The notes beneath the pieces were generated by a model. The model was not told where the DNA came from and ran no database searches. It saw only the letters and a program-made list of their open reading frames with translations. Of a stretch of DNA of 64,000 nt, positions 35,284 through 43,163 are shown piece after piece. Each line of letters starts with the position of its first letter. The first letter of the stretch is position 1. A program made the position numbers and the translations under genes. The stretch comes from Luteibacter mycovicinus (GTDB taxonomy: Bacteria; Pseudomonadota; Gammaproteobacteria; Xanthomonadales; Rhodanobacteraceae). Location: contig NZ_JQNL01000001.1 in assembly GCF_000745235.1 (NCBI RefSeq), forward strand, positions 868,001-932,000, in the 5' to 3' direction.

Positions 35284-36198
35284 TCAGCGAAGCTCCACGC
35301 CATCCAGAAAGGCTATCGCCGCGGTCATGACGCTTTCGTCATCGACGATCCGGCGATGGCCCAGTCTGCGGGTTTTCAGCAAGGTGGCATCGGGCCACAG
35401 CCGCGCGTAGAGCTCCCCCTCTTCCACCGGGACATCGCGGTCGAAGAAGTCGTGGAAGATCAAGGCGGGCTGGGTCCGCTTCGGCGCGTGATGCGCGATA
35501 TGCAGATCGTCGATGAGTATGCCGGTGCGCTCGGTCAGCGCCGCATGCAGCGACGGACGCAGATGCTCGGCGAGGCGGACGAAGCGCGAGAAGCGCCGCG
35601 TGGCGCCCTGGGGGTCCGCCGCGGGAGCGATCAGCACCACCCGCTTCGCCGTCCACCCGTCCTCCAGCGCCAGCGTCGCGGCCGCGCCGCCCAGTGAATG
35701 GGCGACGACGCCGTGCGCGTCACCGTAGTGACAGCCCACCGCAGCCAGCGTCCGGACGAAATCGGGCAGCGTGCACAGATCGCCGCCGCTGTGACCGTGA
35801 CCGGGCTGGTCGAAGGACACCGCGGCCCAGCCCTTGGCGAGAAGCCACGGTGCCCAGGACTCCCAGCGCAAGCCCAGACTCGACCAGCCATGAGCCAGCA
35901 GGATGTAAGGCTGCGTCGCAGGGTCGCCCCAGATGTAGGTTTCGATCGATTCGCCGCCCAGTCGCACCGTCTCACGCCGCGCCGACATCGTGGTCGCGGC
36001 GTAGGCGGCGCGAACCCGGCTGCTCGGCAGTGGAGTCTGGAAGGTCCGCGCCGCGTGGGCCACCGTGCGCGCAGGTGCCAGGCGACTGCCCAGCCGGTAT
36101 GCGAAACGGATGCCCAGCAGGGTCGCGATGGTGCGCACGCCAAAACGGCGGGGAGGCTTCATGGGCGGGAGCGGGCCGGTGGCGGTAAGAGTGGGCAT
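35284..36198 (-). CDS. alpha/beta hydrolase
   Basis: A 304-aa alpha/beta hydrolase without a convincing signal peptide. The oxyanion region is ILLAHGWSSLGLRW, the nucleophile elbow GVVAHSLGGAAATLAL, and a likely catalytic His lies in TRRLGHRRIV near the C-terminus. The general base is probably the Asp in FHDFFDRDVPVEE. Homologues are annotated only as hydrolases. In-frame ATG at 36162 (MKPPRR) is an alternative start. Confidence 0.75.
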   Translation of the reverse strand: MPTLTATGPLPPMKPPRRFGVRTIATLLGIRFAYRLGSRLAPARTVAHAARTFQTPLPSSRVRAAYAATTMSARRETVRLGGESIETYIWGDPATQPYILLAHGWSSLGLRWESWAPWLLAKGWAAVSFDQPGHGHSGGDLCTLPDFVRTLAAVGCHYGDAHGVVAHSLGGAAATLALEDGWTAKRVVLIAPAADPQGATRRFSRFVRLAEHLRPSLHAALTERTGILIDDLHIAHHAPKRTQPALIFHDFFDRDVPVEEGELYARLWPDATLLKTRRLGHRRIVDDESVMTAAIAFLDGVELR

Positions 36199-36352
36199 GT
36201 GGGTCTTGGAGCAGCGGAGCGTCGCAAGGTTCCCCCACGGGAAGCTTTCGCGAAGCTGAACATTACGCGCCCCGGCGGGTCAACCCGCTCGAAGGAACCC
36301 GCGTTCTGGCCCCCGAATCCGCATCCGCGGAACCTCGCGAAGGAGAACACCG

Positions 36353-36694
36353 ATGACCAAGCTGACCCGTACCCTCGCCGCCGTCGCCGTCATGGGCCTG
36401 GCCGCCGGCGCCGCAAGCTACACCCCGCCGGTCGCGGCACGGGAATATGTCGAGGTCACCGTCGGCACCCGTCCGCCGCCGCCGCGCTTCGAGCGCGTCC
36501 CGCCCCCGCGCGCCGGCTATGTCTGGGCGCCTGGCTATTGGAACTGGTACGGCGGCCGCTACGTCTGGGTCGGCGGCCGCTGGGCCACGGTACGTCCCGG
36601 CTACGTCTACCGCCCGCCGGTGTGGCACCCCTACGGCCGGGGCTGGCGCGTCGAGCGTGAGACCTGGGTCCGCGACCCTCACTGGCACCGCTGA
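36353..36694 (+). CDS. YXWGXW repeat-containing secreted protein
   Basis: A 113-aa protein with a signal peptide and a mature part rich in Pro, Tyr, Trp and Arg. The tandem YVWAPGYWNWYGGRYVWVGGRWATVRPGY-type blocks are the YXWGXW repeats of a small family of exported proteins of unknown function. GCGAAGGAGAACACCG upstream gives a strong ribosome-binding site. A terminator lies about 70 bases downstream. Confidence 0.82.
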   Translation: MTKLTRTLAAVAVMGLAAGAASYTPPVAAREYVEVTVGTRPPPPRFERVPPPRAGYVWAPGYWNWYGGRYVWVGGRWATVRPGYVYRPPVWHPYGRGWRVERETWVRDPHWHR

Positions 36695-36762
36695 GCCTCA
36701 TCTGCTGCGCCGCACCTACACGGACGCTCACAACGGTTTAAACTAGGCACCTGACACGACAG

Positions 36763-36798
36763 ATCGCCCCCGCCCTTCCAGGCCGGGGCGATTTTTTT
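36763..36798 (+). terminator. rho-independent terminator
   Basis: ATCGCCCC pairs with GGGGCGAT across a 14-base loop and is followed by seven T residues. Confidence 0.8.
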
Positions 36799-36885
36799 GG
36801 AACGTCATTATCGACCGGTGGTCCCCGCCGCCGGTCATCACCTAGAGGCGGTGCTGCTGCCGCTTGTCACTGGAGTTTGCGTTCG

Positions 36886-37989
36886 ATGATTTTCGAAACC
36901 ATCGCCAACACGGGCCACGAAGAAGTCGTCTTCTGCCATAACAAGGACGCGGGCCTGAAGGCCATCATCGCGATCCACAATACCGTGCTGGGTCCTTCCC
37001 TCGGCGGCCTGCGCATGTGGCCGTACAAGACCGAGCAGGATGCCGTCAACGACGTGCTGCGCCTGTCGCGCGGCATGACGTACAAGAATGCCGTGGCCGG
37101 CCTGAACCTCGGCGGCGGCAAGGCCGTGATCATCGGCGATCCCTCCAGGGACAAGTCCGAAGCGCTGTTCCGCGCCTTCGGCCGTTTCGTCAACTCGCTC
37201 AACGGTCGCTACATCACGGCCGAAGACGTGGGCATCGACGTCAACGACATGGAATACGTCTACCGTGAAACCGAGTACGTCACCGGCGTGCATCAGGTGC
37301 ACGGCGGTTCGGGCGACCCTTCGCCGTTCACCGCGTTCGGTACGCTGCAGGGCCTGATGGCCGCGCTGCAGTCCAAGCACGGCAACGAAGACGTGGGTAA
37401 GTACAGCTACGCCGTGCAGGGCTGCGGCCACGTCGGCAGCGAGTTCATCAAGCTGCTCCGCGAGCAGGGCGCCAAGGTGTTCGTCACCGACATCAACAAG
37501 GATGCCGTGCAGCGTTGCGTCGACGAACTGGGCTGCGAAGCCGTGGGTCTCGACGAGATCTACGACGTCGACGCCGACGTGTACAGCCCCTGCGCGCTGG
37601 GCGGCACGGTCAACGAGCAGACCATCGACCGCATCAAGGCGAAGATCATCTGCGGCGCGGCCAACAACCAGCTGGCAACCGACGCGATCGGTGACGAACT
37701 CGCCCGTCGCGGTATCGTCTACGCACCGGACTACGCGGTCAACGCCGGCGGCGTGATGAACGTCTCGCTCGAGATCGACGGTTACAACCGCGAGCGCGCC
37801 ATGCGCATGATGCGCACGATCTACTACAACGTCGGTCGCATCTTCGAAATCTCCTCGCGCGACAACATCCCGACCTACAAGGCCGCGGACCGCATGGCGG
37901 AAGAGCGCATCAGCGCCATCGGCAAGATCCGTCTGCCCCACATGGGCAACGGCGCGCCGCGTTTCCAGGGCCGCATGCGCGGTCAGTAA
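36886..37989 (+). CDS. leucine dehydrogenase (Leu/Glu/Phe/Val dehydrogenase family)
   Basis: A 367-aa NAD+-dependent amino-acid dehydrogenase that deaminates leucine or another branched-chain amino acid to its keto acid. The substrate site is GGLRMWPY with MTYKNAVAGLNLGGGKAV, giving Lys67 and catalytic Lys79. The cofactor fold begins YAVQGCGHVGSEFIKLL. Length and motifs match leucine rather than glutamate dehydrogenase. ATG 36886 is preferred; TTG 36877 in frame is possible, and TGGAG lies upstream. A strong terminator follows. It links to the liu genes at 55-63 kb. Confidence 0.88.
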   Translation: MIFETIANTGHEEVVFCHNKDAGLKAIIAIHNTVLGPSLGGLRMWPYKTEQDAVNDVLRLSRGMTYKNAVAGLNLGGGKAVIIGDPSRDKSEALFRAFGRFVNSLNGRYITAEDVGIDVNDMEYVYRETEYVTGVHQVHGGSGDPSPFTAFGTLQGLMAALQSKHGNEDVGKYSYAVQGCGHVGSEFIKLLREQGAKVFVTDINKDAVQRCVDELGCEAVGLDEIYDVDADVYSPCALGGTVNEQTIDRIKAKIICGAANNQLATDAIGDELARRGIVYAPDYAVNAGGVMNVSLEIDGYNRERAMRMMRTIYYNVGRIFEISSRDNIPTYKAADRMAEERISAIGKIRLPHMGNGAPRFQGRMRGQ

Positions 37990-38011
37990 GCGTTTATCTG
38001 CGAGCCCAAGA

Positions 38012-38043
38012 AAGCCACCGCGAGCAATCCGGTGGCTTTTTTT
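38012..38043 (+). terminator. rho-independent terminator after leucine dehydrogenase
   Basis: AGCCACCG-cgagcaat-CGGTGGCT-type hairpin followed by seven T residues, starting 22 bases after the stop. Confidence 0.85.
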
Positions 38044-38139
38044 CTGCCGGATCGGCGCGTCTGGACACCCGGCACCATCGAGCGACACTGTTCCTGGCCC
38101 GGCACGTTGCCGAGCCAACCACCTGACAAGGAGCAAGTC

Positions 38140-38331
38140 ATGCCTATCGGCACCCTGATTGTCTTCACTACCGAGGCCAACAATTTCAAGCGTGGAAGCG
38201 TGCGTCCGGAAGGACAGACCAGCAACATGCAGGATCTCTCCTTCGCTGGTTACACCACAGCGAAGGATGGCCAGCGCGTAACGTACACCGGCAACCCCGG
38301 CGGGTCAGCCAGCAACGTCAATCCCGCGTAA
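38140..38331 (+). CDS. 63-aa protein resembling a degenerate cold-shock domain
   Basis: A 63-aa protein with AAGGAG six bases before the ATG and a strong terminator after it, so it is a genuine monocistronic gene. The second half, KDGQRVTYTGNPGGSASNVNPA, aligns by eye with the cold-shock-domain end (EGQxVxFxxxxGxxxAxNV). The first half keeps the length and spacing, but the RNP1 block (KGFGFI in CspA) is replaced by NNFKRGSV and RNP2 (VFVHF) by SNMQDLSF. The aromatic nucleic-acid-binding residues are therefore mostly lost. This is an inference from pattern only; it may be an unrelated small beta protein. Confidence 0.55.
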   Translation: MPIGTLIVFTTEANNFKRGSVRPEGQTSNMQDLSFAGYTTAKDGQRVTYTGNPGGSASNVNPA

Positions 38332-38380
38332 CCGTGTCGGTTCGTGGAACCGCCGCTTTGCGGAACTGGCAAGACTAAGG

Positions 38381-38412
38381 GCCGCCGGCGCGATCCGGCG
38401 GCTTTTTTTCTT
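38381..38412 (+). terminator. rho-independent terminator
   Basis: GCCGCCGG-cgcgat-CCGGCGGC is a perfect 8-bp stem followed by seven T residues, 49 bases after the stop of the 63-aa gene. Confidence 0.88.
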
Positions 38413-38517
38413 TGCGGACTACGACCTTGGGTCGATTCCACACGTCGCCGGTCCGCCGACGTTGGACGCTAAGACATTTGCGTGGTGCAGATGCCCTGAG
38501 GGAGCGATGCCCGGGCA

Positions 38518-38649
38518 TCAGCGCCCCGACGCCACCAGCGTCGGGCTGGCGATCGGGGTGCTGGTGCCGACCATGGCGCCGAAGGTAAGCAGGCAGGTCA
38601 GGACGGCGGCGACAAAAAAGCCCTTGAGCAGGATCGTTTCGAATTTCAT
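38518..38649 (-). CDS. 43-aa single-span membrane protein
   Basis: A short reading frame starting MKFETILLKGFFVAAVLTC with one hydrophobic helix (residues 9-26), then a Ser/Thr/Pro-rich tail. CAAGGAGAACGACC upstream gives an excellent ribosome-binding site, which decides this start over the longer frame to 38754, whose N-terminal part is arginine-rich and implausible. No homologue is recognised. It is divergent from the pigment operon. Confidence 0.55.
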   Translation of the reverse strand: MKFETILLKGFFVAAVLTCLLTFGAMVGTSTPIASPTLVASGR

Positions 38650-38774
38650 GGTCGTTCTCCTTGGACGATGGGAAGTGCTTTCACCAGGGAGATTGCATCG
38701 GTCGTGCCAACGGCCGATGTGCCTGCCAGACCGCCCTGCGGCGCCATTTCGCACGATGTGACATAAAAATTTCC

Positions 38775-38831
38775 GTGTCCGCGGACGCGTGGTGTCCGCC
38801 GGCGCCGTGTCCGGGCGGACGCGGCGGACGC
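38775..38831. repeat. array of three GTGTCCG and three CGGACGC motifs
   Basis: GTGTCCG occurs at 38775, 38792 and 38807, and CGGACGC at 38782, 38816 and 38825, all within 57 bases. The two motifs are reverse complements except for one position that would be a G-U pair in RNA. It could be a regulator-binding array or an RNA structure. It lies about 95 bases upstream of the proposed -35. Confidence 0.5.
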
Positions 38832-38874
38832 CACCCGCCTATACGTCGCGAAGGGCCTGCGCCAACGGCTGCCG

Positions 38875-38905
38875 GGGAATCGGCGCGACGCGCCCGCCGA
38901 TTCCC
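38875..38905. promoter_or_regulatory. perfect 11-bp inverted repeat upstream of the pigment promoter
   Basis: GGGAATCGGCG (38875-38885) and CGCCGATTCCC (38895-38905) are exact reverse complements with a 9-base loop. No T run follows on either strand, so it is not a standard terminator. It ends 20 bases before the -35 hexamer, a usual activator position. Confidence 0.5.
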
Positions 38906-38925
38906 ACGATTTCACACGATCGGCC

Positions 38926-38953
38926 TTGGCTCAGGGGCGCGATCTGTTACACT
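38926..38953 (+). promoter_or_regulatory. probable promoter of the pigment operon (TTGGCT - 16 bp - TACACT)
   Basis: TTGGCT at 38926-38931 and TACACT at 38948-38953 with 16-bp spacing form a sigma70-like promoter. It would give a leader of about 180 bases before the first ACP gene. Confidence 0.55.
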
Positions 38954-38960
38954 TTTGTCG

Positions 38961-39013
38961 CCCCTGGGGATCTTGTAAGGCTTTGCCTACACGGCGCTTT
39001 TGGGGCCCAGGGG
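38961..39013 (+). promoter_or_regulatory. foldable leader of the pigment operon
   Basis: CCCCTGGG (38961-38968) pairs with CCCAGGGG (39006-39013), enclosing a small AGGC/GCCT stem (38978-38981 with 38985-38988). It lies at the start of the predicted transcript. No known riboswitch class is recognised. Confidence 0.4.
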
Positions 39014-39143
39014 ATGCCGTCCGAGAGGCGGCGACAACCAGAGACTTCCGATCACCTTCATCGCCTCGGTGATGGCGCCGCCTCCCGCTTGCCCGCGCAA
39101 CCGGTGGATCGCCCGTCCGGGGATGAAATGGACTTACCGAGCT

Positions 39144-39413
39144 ATGAGCGCGATCCCAGCTGAAACCTTCACCTTCGACGATGTACTCGATCGCCTGCGC
39201 ACCGTGCTGCAGGAGACGTTCGAGATCGACCCGGCCAAGGTGACGCCCGACGCCAACCTCTTCACCGACCTGGAACTGGACAGCATCGACGCGATCGATC
39301 TGGCGATCCAGGTGCAGGACATGACCGGCACCCGGATCAAGCCCGAGGACTTCAAGAGCGTGCGTACGGTCGGCGACGTGGTCGCCACCGTGCAGACGCT
39401 GGTCGCTCGCTGA
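39144..39413 (+). CDS. acyl carrier protein (aryl polyene/xanthomonadin type)
   Basis: An 89-aa acyl carrier protein. The phosphopantetheine attachment site is Ser47 in LELDSIDAIDL. It carries the growing acyl chain on its cofactor arm in the cytosol. It is the first gene of a 16-gene operon and lies 8 bases before the glycosyltransferase. ATG 39144 starts MSAIPAETFTFDDVL; the longer frame is leader. The operon encodes a second, different ACP at 47140, as aryl-polyene loci normally do. Confidence 0.88.
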   Translation: MSAIPAETFTFDDVLDRLRTVLQETFEIDPAKVTPDANLFTDLELDSIDAIDLAIQVQDMTGTRIKPEDFKSVRTVGDVVATVQTLVAR

Positions 39414-39421
39414 GCCGACCG

Positions 39422-40207
39422 ATGGGGGGCAGGCCCGGACCGCGCGACGACGCGGCGCGATCCTTCGCGCCCTGCGCGGTCGTACCGATCTACAACCACG
39501 GACATACCATCGGCGCGACGGCCAATGCGCTCGCGGCCCATGGCGTGCCCGTGCTGATCGTGGACGATGGTTCGAACGAAGAGACGCGGATCATCCTCGA
39601 CGCGCTTGTCGGCGGTCGCGACGACCTTCGCCTCATCCGCCTGCCGGAGAACGGCGGCAAAGGCGCCGCATTGACGGCGGGTTTCGTTGCCGCGCACGAC
39701 GCGGGCTACAGCCATGTGCTGCAGATCGACGCCGACGGTCAGCACGACACGGCCGATGTGCCTCGTTTTCTCGCGGCGGCGGAAGCCGCACCCGAAGCCA
39801 TGATCTGCGGCAAGCCGATCTACGACGATTCGGTGCCCCGCGCGCGCCTTTACGGTCGATACCTCACACACGTCTGCGTCTGGGCGGAAACGCTATCCTT
39901 CGACATTCAGGACTCGATGTGCGGCTACCGCCTGTATCCGCTTGCCGAGACGCGTGCCGAAATCGCCCGCAAGCCGCTGCCGACGCGGATGGACTTCGAC
40001 ACCGAGATCGCGGTGCGCCTGTACTGGCGGGGCGTGCCGGTACGCAACCTGCCAACGCGGGTAATCTACCCGGAGAACGGACTCTCGCATTTCCGCATGT
40101 GGCGCGACAACGCGCGTATCACGGCGATGCACACGCGACTCCTTCTCGGCATGCTGCCACGTGCACCGCGCCTCCTCATTCGCAAGTTCCGCCACGGATC
40201 CCCCTGA
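39422..40207 (+). CDS. glycosyltransferase family 2
   Basis: A 261-aa GT-A fold glycosyltransferase. It shows AVVPIYNHGHTIGATANAL, VLIVDDGSNEETR and VLQIDADGQHD, where the Asp cluster is the metal/nucleotide-sugar site. No C-terminal membrane helices are evident. In aryl-polyene loci a GT2 enzyme is thought to help attach the polyene to its glycolipid anchor; that role here is inferred from context. The N-terminal 15 residues before the fold are unconserved, so the true start may be slightly downstream. Confidence 0.85.
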   Translation: MGGRPGPRDDAARSFAPCAVVPIYNHGHTIGATANALAAHGVPVLIVDDGSNEETRIILDALVGGRDDLRLIRLPENGGKGAALTAGFVAAHDAGYSHVLQIDADGQHDTADVPRFLAAAEAAPEAMICGKPIYDDSVPRARLYGRYLTHVCVWAETLSFDIQDSMCGYRLYPLAETRAEIARKPLPTRMDFDTEIAVRLYWRGVPVRNLPTRVIYPENGLSHFRMWRDNARITAMHTRLLLGMLPRAPRLLIRKFRHGSP

Positions 40208-40815
40208 TGCACCGTCTGCTTACCCTGATCGCCCTGCTCTTCGTCACCTCCGTCCATGCCCAGGCGCCATCGCTCGCCAACGAGATCCTCGGCAGCCTGG
40301 CCAAACACCCCCAGGTGCGCGCCGAATTCAGCCAGAGCCGCGAAAACCCCGCCCTTGCGGAGCCGCAGATCAGCAAGGGCGACCTGCTGTTCGTCATCGG
40401 ACACGGCATGGTCTGGCACACGCGCGATCCGTTCGAGGACACCCTGGTACTCACGTCCGGCGATACGCGCCGCCTGAACGCGCAGGGCAAGCTGGAGCGG
40501 GTCCGTGACGGCAACCGTGGCGTGAGCCAGGTCTCGGGCATGCTGCAGTCGCTGCTCGCCGGTAAGTCCGAGGAAGCCGCTCGCCAGTTCACCATCACGG
40601 CCGACGGCAGCATCGACCGCTGGACCCTGACCTTCGTGCCGCGGCAGGCACGCGTGGCACGCGTCCTGGCCGGCATCACACTGAAGGGCGACGCGTTCCT
40701 CGAGTCCATCGAAGTGAACCTCGCGAGCGGCGAGCGCACCCTGATCACGTTCACGAATACGCGGGACGCCGACTCGCTGACCCCGGTCGAAGCGAAGGTC
40801 CTCGGCGTTCCATGA
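40207..40815 (+). CDS. LolA-like outer-membrane lipoprotein carrier protein
   Basis: A 202-aa periplasmic protein with a signal peptide (MHRLLTLIALLFVTSVHAQ). The body matches the LolA-like family of aryl-polyene clusters: HPQVRAEFSQSRENPALAEP, KGDLLFVIGHGMVWHTRDPF and the C-terminal LITFTNTRDAD. LolA shuttles lipoproteins across the periplasm; here it probably carries the lipid-linked pigment. It overlaps the glycosyltransferase stop by one base and the MMPL gene by four. The long open frame before 40207 is inside the glycosyltransferase gene. Confidence 0.83.
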   Translation: MHRLLTLIALLFVTSVHAQAPSLANEILGSLAKHPQVRAEFSQSRENPALAEPQISKGDLLFVIGHGMVWHTRDPFEDTLVLTSGDTRRLNAQGKLERVRDGNRGVSQVSGMLQSLLAGKSEEAARQFTITADGSIDRWTLTFVPRQARVARVLAGITLKGDAFLESIEVNLASGERTLITFTNTRDADSLTPVEAKVLGVP

Positions 40816-43163
40816 GGCCGTCCCCGACAACGCTGCGGGCCGGGCTCTTCACGCTCGTAGCGCTGGGCATCTGCCTGTTCTGCGCGTGGCTCCTCTTCGG
40901 TCGCGGCACCTCGCCGCTGCAGACCGACATCATGACGATCCTGCCCGCGACGGAACGCCACCCGCTGGCGGAGGACGCCGTCGAGCGACTGGCCCGCGCC
41001 AGCGGCGACCGCATGATCCTGCTGGTGTCGAACGATGACGACGACGCGGCCAAGACCGCGGCGCGCGAACTCGGTGAGGCGCTGGGCAAGGATCCGGTAT
41101 TCGCTTCGGTGATCGCCGAACTGCCGCCGTTCGATCTCGATCAGCTGGTTACGCCGTTCCTCCCGTTCCGCTTCCACCTGCTCACCCCCGAAGACCGGGC
41201 CGCCCTTACCAGCCCGGGCTTCGATGCGGTCGCCGCGCTCAGGCGCCGGCTCAACGAGCCGTTCGGCGCGAACGTCGGCGCGAAACTGACCGACGATCCG
41301 TTCGGCTGGATGCAGCACTGGCTCGATCGCCAGCCGTGGAACCGCTCCACCCTCGTCCCCGAGGACGACATGCTCACGGCACACCAGGGTGACACCACCT
41401 ATGTGCTTGTGATTGCCACGCTGAAGGGCTCCTCGTACGACGACGTGGTGCAGCGGAAGGCCCTGGCCACGCTGGCGACGGCGGAGTCCGCCATGCTCGC
41501 GAAGCACCCCGGCACCACGCTGCAGCGCACGGGTGCGATCTTCTACGCCGCTGCCGCCCGTGCGGGGGCCGAGCGCGACACGCACGTGGTCGGCATCGCC
41601 TCGTCGGTGGGCATCGCGGTGCTGTTGCTGCTCGTGTTCCGCTCGCTGCGTCCGCTGCTGATCGCCTTTCTTTCCACCGCGCTGGGCGTGGTCGGTGCGA
41701 TCGTCGCCACCGTGCTGGTGTTCGGTCAGCTGCACCTGCTGACGCTGGTCTTCGGCGCCGCTTTGCTGGGTGAGGCCGTCGATTATTCGATCCAGTACCT
41801 GTGTGCGCGGGCCAACACCGGCGCCGCGTGGAACGCGGAGCGTGGCGTGCGCCAGGTGCGCCCTGCGCTGTTGCTCGCGCTGGCCACGTCGCTGCTGGGC
41901 TATGCCTTGCTCGGCATCGTGCCCTTCCCTGCCCTGCAACAGATGGCCGTGTTCGCCATGGCCGGTATGGCGGTGGCATGCGCCAGCGTCTTCTGGCTGC
42001 TTCCCGCGCTGGCGCAGAAACCCGCGCGTGCGCCGCTGTCGCCCGCGCTGGTCCGGCTGGCACTGGGCTGGCAGCGCGCCGCGTCCGGCCGGCGCGCCCT
42101 GGTCGTGCTCGCGGTGCTCGCTGTCGCGGCGATACCCGGCTGGCTGCGCCTCGGCCACGACGACGATATCCATCTGCTGATCTCCCCGCCGAAGACACTC
42201 GAAGCACAGACGGGCTCAATCCGTGACGTCGCCGGCTTCGGCGGCGGGACGCAGTTCTGGCTGGTCGAGGGTGCGAGCGCCGAGGGAGTACTCCAGCGCG
42301 AAGAAGCGCTGACCGATCGACTGCGGACATGGATCGCGGACGGCAAGCTCACCGGCTTCACGGGCATCACCGCCATGCTGCCGTCGGCCAAGCGGCAGGC
42401 CGAGAACATCGCGGCGCTCGCCCCGCTGTTCACACCGGCCGACCGTATGAACGCGTGGCTCGCCGCTGCCGGGTTCAGGCCCCAGGGCATGGCATCGTTC
42501 GTCACCGCGTACCCCGGACGCGCCTTCACGCTCGATGACTGGCTTGCGATGCCGGCGTACACACCCTTCCGCTACCTGTGGCTGAGCGGCTCACACGGCA
42601 CCGGCAGTATCGTCGTGCCGCAAGGCCAGGACGACGTCACGCTGCTGCGCCAGGCGTCCGAGGGCCTGCCCGGCGTGTCGCTGGTCGACAAGCCGGCCAG
42701 CATTTCCGCCCTGTTCGGTCGCTACCGTGGTTATGCGGACGTGTGGCTCGGGGGCGCGCTCGCCCTCGTCGGTCTCGCTTTCCTGTGGCGCTACGGGCCA
42801 CGCGCGGTCGGCCGCGTCTTGCTGCCGCCGCTGGCCGGCATCGTCTTCAGCGTCGCGGCACTGGGCTACCTGGGCCAGCCGCTGACGCTGTTCCACATCA
42901 TGGCGCTGATGCTCGTCCTCGGCGTCGGCGCCAACTACGCGGTGTTCCTGCGCGAAGGCGAGCCGCATGCCGCGCACATTCCCGGCGCAGCCTATGCCGG
43001 TGTTCTGCTGTCCGCCGTGACCGCCCTGCTCTCGTTCGGTCTGCTCGCGCTCAGCACGATGCCGGCGCTGCAACATTTCGGCCTCACCCTGCTCCTCGGG
43101 ATCGGCTTCACGGCGTTGATCGCGCCGGTGAGCGTCCCCGCACCGAAGAAGTCATCCGCATGA
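40812..43163 (+). CDS. MMPL/RND-family exporter
   Basis: A 783-aa inner-membrane protein with two copies of an RND half: one N-terminal helix, a large periplasmic domain, then five to six helices, repeated. The first membrane bundle runs VVGIASSVGIAVLLLLVFRSL to LLGEAVDYSIQYL, with the conserved Asp of the proton relay (EAVDYSIQ). The second has LGVGANYAVFLREG, in which the equivalent Asp is Asn. It is predicted to move the lipid-linked pigment out of the inner membrane. ATGA overlaps join it to both neighbours. Confidence 0.87.
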   Translation: MRPSPTTLRAGLFTLVALGICLFCAWLLFGRGTSPLQTDIMTILPATERHPLAEDAVERLARASGDRMILLVSNDDDDAAKTAARELGEALGKDPVFASVIAELPPFDLDQLVTPFLPFRFHLLTPEDRAALTSPGFDAVAALRRRLNEPFGANVGAKLTDDPFGWMQHWLDRQPWNRSTLVPEDDMLTAHQGDTTYVLVIATLKGSSYDDVVQRKALATLATAESAMLAKHPGTTLQRTGAIFYAAAARAGAERDTHVVGIASSVGIAVLLLLVFRSLRPLLIAFLSTALGVVGAIVATVLVFGQLHLLTLVFGAALLGEAVDYSIQYLCARANTGAAWNAERGVRQVRPALLLALATSLLGYALLGIVPFPALQQMAVFAMAGMAVACASVFWLLPALAQKPARAPLSPALVRLALGWQRAASGRRALVVLAVLAVAAIPGWLRLGHDDDIHLLISPPKTLEAQTGSIRDVAGFGGGTQFWLVEGASAEGVLQREEALTDRLRTWIADGKLTGFTGITAMLPSAKRQAENIAALAPLFTPADRMNAWLAAAGFRPQGMASFVTAYPGRAFTLDDWLAMPAYTPFRYLWLSGSHGTGSIVVPQGQDDVTLLRQASEGLPGVSLVDKPASISALFGRYRGYADVWLGGALALVGLAFLWRYGPRAVGRVLLPPLAGIVFSVAALGYLGQPLTLFHIMALMLVLGVGANYAVFLREGEPHAAHIPGAAYAGVLLSAVTALLSFGLLALSTMPALQHFGLTLLLGIGFTALIAPVSVPAPKKSSA

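Larger units (their letters stand above)
38650..39143. other. 494-base gene-free region before the pigment operon
   Basis: No convincing protein or RNA gene was found here. The region holds the upstream side of the 43-aa gene, a GTGTCCG/CGGACGC repeat array, a perfect 11-bp inverted repeat, the probable operon promoter and a leader with possible secondary structure. The ACP frame stays open into the leader but lacks a family-like N-terminus. This is the only gap longer than 300 bases in the window. Confidence 0.6.

Noticed and set aside
38032..38139. N-terminal extension of the 63-aa gene
   Set aside because: It would run through the terminator of leucine dehydrogenase, and a strong ribosome-binding site lies just before ATG 38140.
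38508..38519. Palindrome ATGCCCGGGCAT after the 43-aa gene
   Set aside because: No T tract follows on either strand and short GC palindromes are common at this base composition.
40176..42173. 665-codon minus-strand frame opposite the LolA-like and MMPL genes
   Set aside because: Shadow of the operon; composition is Arg/Gly/Gln-rich without domains.
42578..43159. 194-codon extension at the front of the ketosynthase frame
   Set aside because: It lies inside the MMPL exporter gene in another frame and lacks ketosynthase sequence; ATGA coupling at 43160 fits the operon pattern.
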